Shown piece after piece: positions 45,711 through 57,247 of a stretch of 62,218 bases of DNA. Every line of letters begins with the position of its first letter. Position 1 is the stretch's first letter. Under the pieces are notes generated by a model. It worked only from the letters and a program-made list of their open reading frames with translations, made no database searches and had not been told where the DNA came from. The stretch covers positions 1 through 62,218 of the forward strand of contig JAIXMQ010000105.1 of NCBI GenBank assembly GCA_025716855.1. Direction: 5' to 3'. The position numbers were made by a program, and so were the translations under genes. This DNA is from Pilaira anomala. Lineage: Eukaryota > Mucoromycota > Mucoromycetes > Mucorales > Mucoraceae.

Positions 45711-48700
45711 ATGCAAATGAAAAGTTCTTCTACGCTTCGACGTGGTATTGGAAATTCGAGAAGAACGGTTCGAACACTTAATCCTGCTTTTGTTTATGAT
45801 TATACCCTTCGTTGTGCTATTCGTGCCTGTTTGGAAGAGGAGAATAAGCAAAAAGGTGGTTTAAAAGAACCAAAAGAAAAGGTCAGCAATAGACACTCAG
45901 TTCACTTGAGTGGCGTCAGTGATGTTTTTGGCAACTTGGCAGATAAATTTGTAGGGGAAGATAATAGCAGTGGAAAAGATAAATTGACAAAGTCAATTGT
46001 GGTACCTTTACTGCATCGATTGGATAATATTAAAGATGGCAAAGATGTTTCAAAGCAAGAGTACCTTGATCGTAGGTTCATTTCTGTTGTTAAACAAGTG
46101 AGAGATGAAGTCAAAAAGCACCGTTACCATCCCTCAGGTTCTATTAATGACCTACTTATTGTCTTTTTAAAAACAAGTGAGGCTGAACTAAAAACGGATC
46201 CCAATCCCGCCGTTTGGTTTAAGGATTTAGATAGATATGTCGTTCGATTTACCGAAATATTGTTATTGACTTTAAAAGAAGATGCACCAAATGCTGCTTC
46301 GCCTGAACTTATGGAGACACTTCGTAAGTCAATTTTACCAACTAAATCAAAGCAGCAACAACAACAAGAACAGAGAAATAATGCAAATACCAATAATAAT
46401 TCTACTGATATTATTGATATTATTGAAAATTATCCAATGGTCAAAACTGTTCAAAATTTGTTTCAAATTGAAAACTCTATTCATAGACAAAAGATTCGTG
46501 ACCTTCAAGCTATTTGTACTGAATCCGTAATGTATAAACTTTTTTTCATTTGTTTGTTATTTTAAATAATAATAATATTTTATTTATTGTTAGAATTTCT
46601 TTTTGGATTTGAAACAATGTATTAATGCTGTCAATACAAATCAACCCTTTCCTGGTAGAAGAGAAGACTTTTCTAATCAACAAGCTTATGATAGTTGGTT
46701 AGCAAGAGAAAAAAAATATTTTCAGAGTTTGATGACTATCATGGTGACAAATTCCAGTTTAACTCTCCCAATGAATAGTGAACAAGATTTTGGTTCTGGA
46801 AATCTTTTATCTGGTAGTAATGGTAGAAGAGCAAATGATTCAAAGAGATCATCAGTTTATAGCAACCCTACTTCAACTGATGATAGTCCATATACATATA
46901 TTCCCAATGATCCTAGAGCTTATTTTCGTTTATTAATGAATATGTGTATGGACCTTGATCTTAACATTTCTCCTGATACAGAAAGAGCAAAATCAAGTGT
47001 ATTATCGCAATCTTCTGATGATCTTTTACGTGAATGTTGGAAAACTTGGCGTTTATCTTCCCCTTTCAGAGCTGTACTTTATTTGGAATTAATTAAAAAT
47101 CGTATGGATACTGAAGAATCACAAGGCGAAGTTGATATTTTAGAAGCAAGAGATGCAACACGTGCTTTAGATAAATGTATAAAAGAAAGTGATATTCGTA
47201 ACTGGACAATTAATGATGTAAAATCTATGACTATTATTTTTATATTTCACATGTAATACTAACAACGTAATATAGCGTGAAAATTTAATTCGCGTGTTTG
47301 AAGGTTTGAACGAAACTTGTCTTAATGCTTTAGCTGAATCATTAAGTCAATATTGGAGAGTAAAGTAAGTAGTAAATTATGTATATATTTACTTATAAAA
47401 AAAAAAAAATGCTCAATACATTTCCTATTATTTTAGTCCTGAACTTGTCAATGAACAAATCGCTTTACTTGATAGTATTTATGAAAATCCTGCATATCTT
47501 GAAGATCATGAAGATCCATTACAGCAATTTAATGCCTTGGAAGATGCTATTGCTGTAAGATTATTTAGTGCCCTTTTTTTATTTGGTCTATTTTACTTAA
47601 TTCCATTTATTTAGGGTGCTGCTGTGTCAAGATGGAGAGTTCTAGAGAGATCTGTTTTAAATCCTGAAAATGATGATATGACCAATTTGATGAATATGGC
47701 TGACAAATTGATCAAGGAGCTTGTCTCTGTTGCCAAAAAGTTCAAGAAACCACTTAAAAAGTAAAGAAAAAAAAAGCTCTCATCCTTTAACATTTTTTTT
47801 CAAATATTTCTAATGCTTTTGTTTTTAAAATAGCTCACTACATTTACCTGGTATTGTCATGGCTCGTCAAATGCCTTTCTTTGTATTGGAAATGGAAAAT
47901 TGGGCTTTTCTTCCTGAAGCAAGAAATGCTCCTATTGATTTGACTTTCCAATTGTATGATAAAGTCCTTACACTGAAAAGACTTTACGATCAATATGGCC
48001 CAAGGTAAAAAAAAAATGTTTTGTATGTCTTAGAAGCTGATATTTCTATTGCTTTCATAGACAGAAGGCTGCTTTGTTCAAGGTTGAATCGTGGTTTTTA
48101 TTGCATGTTCGTCGTTGGTTAAAAACAACAAATGAAGAAACACCTGAATGGGTTAGAAATGCTATTAAACAAGATGAGGTATTTAGTTCACTTGACTCTT
48201 GTTATTCTATTTAAACTAACCTTGCTATTTTAGTTTAAAAGTATTAATGATACCACCTCACATTCTTCTTCTGTTGTGGATTTGTTTACCATGTTTCATC
48301 AAGCTGTTGAATTTGTACAAAGATTAGAATGGCCTAATAGTATACAAGAGTGTCGTTTTAATACTGCATTATCAAAGGTTATTGGCGTTGCTCTTGAACA
48401 ATATACAGCCGAATTAGAAGATATGATTCATGCCGATATATTTCCCAATGTTCACAGAGAAGCTGCTTCTCACGCCAACGCTAATGTAATTGATAGAGCT
48501 CGTACACAATTCTTTGGTAACCGGGGTTCTTCGGTAAAGACGGGAGAAGTCAGTTATGATTTTTTGGCCGAGGTAAGATGAATTGCATATACGAACAAAA
48601 AAGACAGAATAAATATTGAAAACAATCTATTATTAGACTTGTATCAAAATTAACAACATTGAAGGTGCTCGTACTAAATTGGATCGCTTGTATCAAAACA

Positions 48701-50175
48701 TGGATGTCGATGATATTGCTCAAGAAATGAGAGAATATGAATCTCGCTTACCCCCTTCCGCTGTTAAGCCCGTTGATCAAAACACAAAATACCTTTACTC
48801 TGTCAAGATTGTTAGAGCAGAAAATTTACTTCCCGCAGATAATAACGGCCTTAGTGATCCTTATGTAGTATTAGAAATTGATGGAAAGCATATTGCTAGA
48901 ACTAGAACCGTTTATGAAACTTTAAATCCTCGATGGGATCAAGTATTTGATTTATGGCTTACGAATGAAACCATTGATGTTTTAGCCATTGTTTTTGACG
49001 AGGATGTTATTGGTGCTGATGAGGAATTGGGTGGACATTGGTTTAAATTAGGTCCCTCTTACTATGATGACTTCCAAACTCATGAGCTCGTATTGAACTT
49101 CAAGCCTCAAGGTAAACTTGTCTTACGTATTAGTATGGAAGGTGAAAAAGACGACATTCAATTCTGGTTTGGTAAAGCATTCCGTGTATTAAAGAGAGCT
49201 GAAAATGATGCCGCAGGTCTTATTGTGGATAAGGTAAAGTATTAATATACATATATACTCGCAACTGAATTACTAATTAAATTGATAGATGGGTAGCTAT
49301 TTCCGTCAAATTTTAAATCGTAAAACAATAGACAAGTTATTGGGCCGTGACCGTGGATTCTTTTCTCCCTTTTCTCGCACCAGTAAAAATATTAACCCTG
49401 ATTATCAAGAGTGTGAAGATTCTATTGCACCTTTATTGGATTATTTGGAAAAGAATCTCAAGATTTTGAATGATAATTTATCAGAAACTAATATGAATCA
49501 TATCGTGTTAAAGATCTGGAGAGAAATTTTGATTACTTTGGAAGGAGTTCTTTTACCACCACTTTCTGAACAGTTATCTGAATTAAAGCCTTTAGATGAT
49601 TATGAGTTCCATGTTGTATTCAAGTGGTTAGAAGTAAGTATGTTGTATAGATTATAATAATTCTCAGTAACTTATATATTATTTTATAGCTTCTTAAAAT
49701 TTTATTTAATGGTGGTGAAGATTCTGATGCTGTTTCATTGGATAAATTAGATAGTTCTCAATACTACGCACTCTTAGCAATTAATGCAGCCTATAATATG
49801 GAGACAGATAAATTGATTGAAGGTTATAATACCACAGTTAAGAATCAACTTGAACTCAAATTACGCGGTGGTAGAAAGGCAGATAGAAGTAAAACTGTTT
49901 ATCATTCCAAGAATACAGTTAAAAAGAGAAAATCAACTGCCAGGAAATCAGTTTCCATTGAATTACCCAATAGTGATACAATTTTACGTATCCTTCGTAT
50001 GCGAACTGGTAAACAGGTACGCGATTTCCTCCACTCTGAATTTGAAAAGCGTAATAATCCTCCTGCCAATATCAACATTGACGAGGACGGTAAATTGAAA
50101 GAGATATCAGCTGTACCCACCATTCCTACTAATGATTTAACGCCTACTCAAGAGCATACAATGCCTCTAAGATAA
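45711..50175 (+). CDS. Munc13/Ync13-like C2 and MUN-domain protein
   Basis: Eleven exons (45711-46526, 46594-47217, 47276-47364, 47437-47554, 47615-47760, 47834-48004, 48061-48178, 48234-48572, 48637-49233, 49289-49633, 49690-50175) give 1,282 residues. The N-terminal region and the large helical MUN/MHD1 part lead to one C2 domain (about 845-945: LYSVKIVRAENLLPADNNGLSDPYVVLEI), then an MHD2 region. C2 Asp residues in LSDPYVV and FDEDVIGADEE could bind calcium. S. pombe Ync13 has this MUN-C2-MHD2 order and helps vesicle fusion and cell-wall integrity during cytokinesis. Related animal Munc13 proteins open syntaxin for SNARE assembly. A Gln/Asn-rich linker occurs near residue 222. The C-terminal tail is basic then acidic. 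Role is by family. Confidence 0.9.
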
Positions 50176-50439
50176 ATGATGTTTGTACCAATAATAAACT
50201 GTTTTTTTTTTTCTTTTATTTCTTTCGAATATAGAATGAAATACATCAAGGGAAATGAACACCTCCAATACCTATAAAGATCATTTGTACAAGCCAATAT
50301 GCCATTTTCTCATGCGAATCAAAAAACTTTGTCAGTGTTCATTTGTGACTGTAATGTCTGTCTTTTTGATTCTATCTTTTGACAGCGAAATTTTTTGAAT
50401 TTTTTTTTTCTCGTTTTTAATAAAAAAGAAACAGTATAC

Positions 50440-52398
50440 ATGGATAGTCGAGGTATACCTATCGTAATTCCAGGAAATAGATACTCATCGCCAAGACGTT
50501 ATACAAAACATATTCCTTTACGTAATGGCATACCTTCTTCCCCATTCATTTTTCCTTCCTCAAAGAATGAACAGTCGTTGTTAGAAGTATACGATTCTTT
50601 TGCCGACGCATGCTTTCAGAGTCATTTTAACCATTCTATACTCAATGACGATGCCCAATATAACATACTTGAATTCTGTAACAGTGAAATTTGCCCTACC
50701 GATAATACACCTAGTCAGTCTGTGGCATGCTCACCAAAAGAAGCCAACCAAAGAGAAATGGAAGAAACGTTTGAAACCAAGGTACCTGAACTCCAAACTT
50801 CAGACAAGTCACCTGTGAAACTCTTGCGATCCTCAACTTTTTCAGAAGAAGAAAATGGTCTATTCGAAACACACATGTTGGAATATATTCCAACTTCTAC
50901 AGTCACGCGAGAATCCATAAAAGAAGAGATGTCCACTGATGCTCAATTAATTAATTTTTCGAATATGGCACTTACAAGTACAGAACATATGAGTATAGCA
51001 GATCATTATAATGAAGGCTCAGATTTAGTTATGGGATCACAGCTGACGGGCGATAAATGCGATACGGATAATACATCTAAAATTGATTCAGCTCTTGAAA
51101 TCGAGTCAAGTTTAACTTCAAAACCAGTAAATAAAACTCCAGCGACGCGAAAGAGAAAATCAGCTGAAGTTACACCTAGATTGACCAGAAGCCAAAGTAA
51201 TCTGCAGGATCAAAACGTATTTTATATACCACAAATTACTCGTAATACAAAAAAACCCGAAATTATACGAAAACATAAGGGAAAACAAGTAATTAATGAT
51301 GTTATTAATGAAACTATTTCAAAAAATACCCCCGGGACTACTCTAGAAACTACTACAGATAATATCACTGAAACTACTCCAAAAACTGTTACAGAAACTA
51401 TACAAACTATAGCTGTTGAGAAAGTCAAAAGTTATCCTGAGAAAGAAACTGATGAATCAAAACGATTTTATGAAGAAAGAAGAGAAAAAGAGAGAAAAGA
51501 AATTCAAACGCTTGTAGATGAGTTTCCTAGTTTATCTCACTATTACGAATTTGTAGAAAGAGCAGGAAGAGGTAAACCTTTCCCCTTTTTGTCTGTTTGT
51601 TTTCTATGCTTATTGATCGCTCTTAATATAGGTACTTTTAGTAAAGTTTACAAAGCAAAAGATTTGTTAGTGGATTATTATATGCCCATCGAACCAAAAT
51701 ACAAACTTGAGTCTGTATTGGAAGGAAAAGATGCCAATTATGTTGCAATTAAATTGATTTTCAATATTAGCTCGCCTTTAAGAGTAGCAGAGGAAATTCG
51801 ATATCTTATCATGTTTAGGTACCCGTTAAACGAAACGATTATATATCGCATAACTAAAAAAAAAAGACATCGCGTTATTTTAGGGGATTGCCATGCATTA
51901 CACCATTAATTACTGCGTTTAGACATGAATCCTACACGTATCTTGTACTTCCTTATATCAATTTCGATCACTTTGATGTAAGTCCGATCTTACCAAAAAT
52001 AAATCCTGCAAGCTCTAAATAAATCGTATAGGATTTCTTTTATGATATGTCTTTAGACGATATTAGATCTTACTTGACACAACTACTTACTGGGTTAGAA
52101 TGTGTACACGAAAAAAATATCATGCATCGCGATATCAAGCCTGGAAACTTTTTGTACAACAAGACGAGCAAAATTGGATATTTAGCCGATTTTGGCTTGG
52201 CACAAAAACAGGTAATTTTGTTTGTTTCAGTCACTTTGAATTAAGACAATTATCTGACAATATAAATAGATGTCATATCAGCGTGAAGGTTTTGGTTATT
52301 TACCAAATAGCATGTATGCCCGAAAGACAGAAGAAGCAGGTTACTACGCTCATGATAATAGGTATGTGTCACTGTATGTTAATATAAAAATATATTTT

Positions 52399-52438
<40 letters not shown>

Positions 52439-53023
52439 GACCAAGTTTTTCTGGAGGCCGCTCGGGAACTAAAGGATTTCGTGCGCCAGAAGTGGTATTG
52501 AAATATTTAAATCAAACAACAGGTATTGCATGACATACTGAAAACTACGCCAAAAAGCTAATTCGTTTTCTGTTATTACATACAGCGATTGATATTTGGG
52601 CGGTTGGTGTCATCTTACTAACTATTCTTACTGGAAGATATCCCTTCTTTAATCCAGATAACGATTCTGAAGTTATTATGGAATTGGCTCATTTATTTGG
52701 CATGAAAAAATTGAAAGAATTTATGAACTATTATCGTAAGAAAGAGAGATATAATGCATTACCTTGTTATATAACCTTACCTTGTTATATAACCTTACCT
52801 TTATTGTATAGATCGCTCCATTCAAACAAATATACCAGACATACCTGAAGAAGAAACGGATTTATCAGAACTTTGTCAAATACTGAACAAGGAAAATATA
52901 GACAAATGGGATCCGGAGGGATTTTCACAGGCTATCGATCTCTTAAAAAATTGCCTTGTGCTTATACATACCAACCGTTATACTGCTACTCAAGCTTTAA
53001 ACCATCCCTTCCTCAAACGATAA
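50440..53023 (+). CDS. CDC7: Cdc7/Hsk1-type replication kinase
   Basis: Eight exons (50440-51571, 51632-51818, 51884-51977, 52032-52211, 52270-52361, 52440-52522, 52586-52735, 52812-53023) give 709 residues. ATG 50440 is preferred over an upstream ATG that would add a Phe-rich leader. A 370-residue Ser/Thr-rich N-terminus precedes the kinase: glycine loop AGRGTFSKVYKA, VAIK lysine, HRDIKPGNFLYN, ADFGLA and GTKGFRAPEVVLK. A 40-residue insert between DFG and APE, and the LPCITPLITAFRHESY strand, fit Cdc7, which with Dbf4 phosphorylates MCM to fire origins. Intron 1 splits the glycine loop. Intron 5 holds 33 T, and intron 7 contains an 18 bp tandem duplication. Confidence 0.93.
52403..52435 (+). 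repeat. 33 nt T tract at a Cdc7 3' splice site
   Basis: An uninterrupted T-run directly precedes the ACAG acceptor of intron 5. It is an extreme polypyrimidine tract and a possible source of length error. Confidence 0.9.
52762..52797 (+). repeat. 18 bp tandem duplication in a Cdc7 intron
   Basis: Two perfect head-to-tail copies of a unit beginning ACCTTGTTATATAACC, followed by a partial third copy, fill much of intron 7 just before the acceptor. It does not affect coding. Confidence 0.8.
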
Positions 53024-53195
53024 GTTGCAGCTAAACACAATTATATACTCCTTGTAAATACATATAACGTTGAAAACATTATCCATTCCCCCTTTAGTCC
53101 TCATTTATTGGACTTTTATATATAAAGTAAATAAAATAAAAAAAAATTGTAACCTTTATTGGATTTTTTACATGTTTATATAACTCAACAAGCTC

Positions 53196-55908
53196 TTAAC
53201 GACAAAGTCTGAAGCCACTAAATGTAAAGGGGTATCCAGCTTGATACCAGTTTCGGAAAGATCTACGTTCAGCAATACGAGGATGGGTAGCCCAGCTTCC
53301 GCCTAATACAACATGATGTTTACCATCAAAGAAATCAGAAGAATAGCCAGGATAGAGTTTCGAAGACCTGAACCCAGGATGTGAGTCCCATATAGTTTCT
53401 GTCCATTCCCAAACATCGCCTAAATTATGAATTTGTTCATTGTTGACATCTGTAGGGCTCCAGTTTTCAAAACCAATATTCACCCACTTATTTGTTTCTT
53501 CTTTACCATTAAACGGGGTAGTCACATCACGAAAATGAACCAATTCAGCTTCAGAAGGAAGGCGCCAGCCTTTATAGTCTGCATAGGCCTTTGCTTGTTT
53601 ATAAGATGTTTGTACAGGCCAGTTCTGTGCTTCCGCAAGAGGACATGGTCCAAAAACTGTACGGATATGAATTTTACCATCTTTTACTATCCAAGCTGCA
53701 GGAATAACTTCATTTTGTCGTGTTTCTTGAAGATACTGGTAATACTCTCCATTAGTAATTGGTCTTGTTTGGATTTCAAAATTTTCGAACTTGACTTGAC
53801 GCCGGGGAGTCTCATTATCCCAGCCAAATTGAGAAGAAGCTCCTTTTTTAAGTTTTCCATTCAGCGTATCGGAAGACTCATCATCATTATGACCTAACAT
53901 GACGAAACCACCTAATATTTTAATAGTAGAAGCTGGTTTTAGAGGAGATAAACGAGTAGGCTTAGCAGTAAGTCTCCAGGAGGGAGCAGCAACACCTTTT
54001 GGTGGTAAAATATTAGGGCTTTGAATTAACATGTAGAGTAAAGTTTCCAAGTGCATAGCTTCATGTTCAAAGCACATCCAAACGATACGAGCTTGACGTC
54101 TTCTATCAGGATTAGTGTTAATCCAACTTGTTGACTGAGTTTCATCTGCTTCTGATTCCCAAAAAGATAACAATCTTAGTAGACGTTGGCGAACATTGCT
54201 CTGATAAACAAGAATAGAATCTATCGATGGCCAGTCCTTTTCATTAATGGGAACAGTAGAATGGGGGTTACATATGGTTGTATCATCCATATCTGGGTCA
54301 ATACCCCGTTCAAAAATTTCTGCAAAGTTTTTGGGTTCCGTATAATCGGTTGTTCCTAATTCTTTATCAATTTCGTTACGTGACATCTGAATATCGAGAA
54401 AACCGGGAATATGGCCGAGATAAAATATAAAAGGATGACGTAAAGCAATGGGTCTCTCGTATAACATGGTGTTAAGGTTCAATACATGCTGTGTTACCAA
54501 ATCCCACGATTTCCAGAGTTCTTGCCATTCATGCATAGTAGGTAATAATTCTACGGGCCAGGTCTTGTTGGTGTTTAATAAGGATCTATCTATATTACCG
54601 AGATTATAAATCTCCATATCGTCAAATTGACCCTCATTGCATTGGTAGCAGTTTATAGGCTCTTGTTGGAAAAATTCCTTCGAAGGGAAAAGCGTGTTTT
54701 GAACTTGTTCAGTGTTACGTTCAAAGATAAAAGGTCGACTTTCAGCCAATACAAGTCGATATTGATTTTTACTATCTAACCAGTAATCGACCATGTTAAG
54801 ATCAGCTGCACATAAGATACTTTGAATTTCACCTAAAGAATACTTGTATGAATGCTCCACATGAATTAATTCATCCTTTTTAATAAGAATATTGTATTCC
54901 TTTTGTGACGTCTTGTAAATGATACGAGTTTCAGCTAGAGCACGATAATGTGAGAGATGACGCCCTTGTTTTTCTTGATAAATAGAATGATAGCTAAACT
55001 CTGTAGGGTTTATAAAGTTTTCTTGTCCCATGATACGATTCACATGATTTAATCCATTCATGATAAATTCACGCGTAACACCGTGAGAGTCATCATAAGC
55101 TAGCTCGATTTTTTCAGACCCATTTCGTTTATCAAAACCAATAAAAAAGAAATCACCTGGCTCCATACACATTCTTTGAAGCTTTCGTAAAAACATGGCT
55201 GATTCAAGTCTGTTTTGGTTACCGATAGAGCTTCCCATCCATAAAAAGTTTTTCTGAATATCACAATTTGTAAATTTCTTACTGATCCATGGGATGCCTT
55301 GATCATATGTACCTAAAAGCCCATACAATTGTACATATTGAAATTCGCCGAGTGAAGCTAATGATTTGTCCAATTCATGTTGGTCAAGATCCAGTGCATA
55401 GTAAGTAACATGTATCTTCTTTTTCTCGATAGCTCTCAATATAACTTGCGTCTTACGAAGTGCGCTATTAAAAATATATGTTAACATATAAATTCTACTA
55501 TTTTTTCTGTAAATTATCTTACCCAGCTCCTAGCTCAAACAAAATGCTACCATTTTGCAAGCGCCTTATCAATTCTTCTGATTTTTTTGTCAAAATATCA
55601 AGTTCGGCACCTGTTAAGTAGTATTCATCATCAAGTTGAGTGATTCTGTCAAACAATTGAAGTCCCTTTTTATCGTACAAAATATAAGTTGGAATGGACT
55701 TGTGGTTCATAGGTTTATCAAGGGAGTTGAGAATAGTATCAACCAAGTCAGAGCCATTGAATGCATCCTCGGAAGTCCCGCTAGAAGTGGGAGGCGAAGG
55801 GGGCCGAGAAACTTTTTCTTGTTGTATAGAAGAAACATCAATAGAAGGCTTACGGATATCGATAATACTATATCCCGTTGAGGGAGGAGAAGGGGCACGG
55901 AAAGACAT
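53196..55908 (-). CDS. egt1: Ergothioneine biosynthesis protein 1 (EgtD-EgtB fusion)
   Basis: Two minus-strand exons (55908-55523, 55464-53196) give 884 residues. Egt1 trimethylates histidine to hercynine and then joins it to cysteine through an iron-dependent sulfoxide synthase step. Residues about 60-375 are the EgtD-type methyltransferase (YDKKGLQLFDRITQLDDEYYLT, FELGAGALRKTQ for S-adenosylmethionine, MGSSIGN). About 440-600 is the DinB-like domain with the iron ligands HEAMHLE (HxxxHxE). About 640-884 is the FGE-sulfatase domain (GDVWEWTETIWDSHPGF, VVLGGSWATHP, RSFRNWYQ). All three parts are intact, so the gene should supply the first two steps of the pathway; a PLP-dependent Egt2 would be needed to finish and is not in this window. 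The single intron falls in the methyltransferase glycine motif. Confidence 0.96.
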
Positions 55909-57187
55909 TACTGTTTTCTGTTGAAGAATCTTTTTATTTTTTTTAAGAAAAAAGCAAAGAAAAAAGAGAAACGTCGCTTTTTATTCTGACGTACTTATAA
56001 GGAAAACAAATAAAAATGCCAGTTTTTACGTCGTGATGAAATATTCCGTGTAATTCGCAAGTTGGATCATATAACGACATATTGTTAATTTATCTTTTTT
56101 TGGGTGTTTATTACACAGTGCCTACCAATAAATAAATATATCATATATTTATATATTCACATTTTATTTTAAAAAATAAATAAAAGGGTTGAATACAATA
56201 GTTTATCACTGAATACCGTGAGAAAAATTTGGGTCATTTGTATGTCTTACAATTGAAATTCCGGATTCGGTAAATTCGAACTAAAAAAAAACTCACTCGT
56301 ACACTTCTCAGGAAAACAGTTTTCAAGTGCTGGAACAATTATTTGAACAATAATATCGCACAATTCCAAAAATACAGCTTCGCGTAATTCAGGCACATTT
56401 ACAAGTTCAGGCAAGCATGAAGAAAAAAAATGCCCGATTTTGAATAGGGTATATGAGAATGTTCTTTATTGAAGTAGGAAAAAAATGAGCACCACGCTTT
56501 AAGGTTGCGAACGAAGATTTTTTTAAAAAAAAGGGGGAGCTTAGATGAGGGTTGTCAAAAATTATCTTTAATTTACGAATTCAATTGAGCAAAAAAACAA
56601 AAAAGTATTCTTATATAAAATAGGATTGGCTCTCTTCTAAAATGTGTTGAGTTTAGGGATAAAGACCAATAACAATACACGAAGTATATATAATGTGTAC
56701 TAGACGAAGATGATCAACAGAACACAAGTAATGATTATCAACTCTTATAAAGATAAATATGTCTCGCTCGTTAATTTATTCAAGGTTCACTCAATATATA
56801 TCTCTTATGAATAAGAGTTCTTTATTGACGAGAAGACTTAAGAAAAAAAAACTATGGTTTTCTATAGCTTTAAATCCTAAATATGTATGCCTTTTATTTA
56901 TGTAGATTGTGGGACCAGATATTATTCTTAAAAGAAAGAAATGTTTCTAAAACCACTGAAATACGCTACGTTTAGACTTATTCTCTTAGTGTATTCAAAG
57001 AGAAAGATCACTAAAACGGTTTCTTCTGATATGACAGAAGAATAAAGAGAGAAGAAAAAAAAAGAAAAGAAAAGAAAAGTTTACACTGCTTAGCAAGTGT
57101 AGAAAAAAAAAGTATAGATATGTGTTTTTGAGTTGAAGAATTTTATTGAAAAGAGAAAAAAAAAGCAGCAGCAGTCGTTACAGGTAC
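55909..57187. other. Intergenic between Egt1 and the Tc1 element
   Basis: About 1.3 kb. It contains the Egt1 promoter, a minus-strand relic frame (56247-56465) and AT-rich DNA with A/G-rich runs near 57045-57110. Nothing else is supported. Confidence 0.5.
56247..56465 (-). pseudogene. Unidentified gene fragment
   Basis: A minus-strand frame of about 72 codons, open from a stop at one end to a stop at the other and lacking an ATG, reads like real protein: SCLPELVNVPELREAVFLE then LCDIIVQIIVPALENCFPEK. Composition is balanced and predicts amphipathic helices. No partner exon was found upstream. It is probably the end of a decayed gene or a copy of a dispersed family. I do not recognise it. Confidence 0.4.
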
Positions 57188-57214
57188 ATTGGTTTTTTCC
57201 AATCGATTTGCGCA

Positions 57215-57247
<33 letters not shown>

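Noticed and set aside
50395..50439. Upstream in-frame ATG for the Cdc7 gene
   Set aside because: It would add a Phe/Lys-rich leader encoded by a T/A-rich UTR. The ATG at 50440 has a better context and a sensible protein start.
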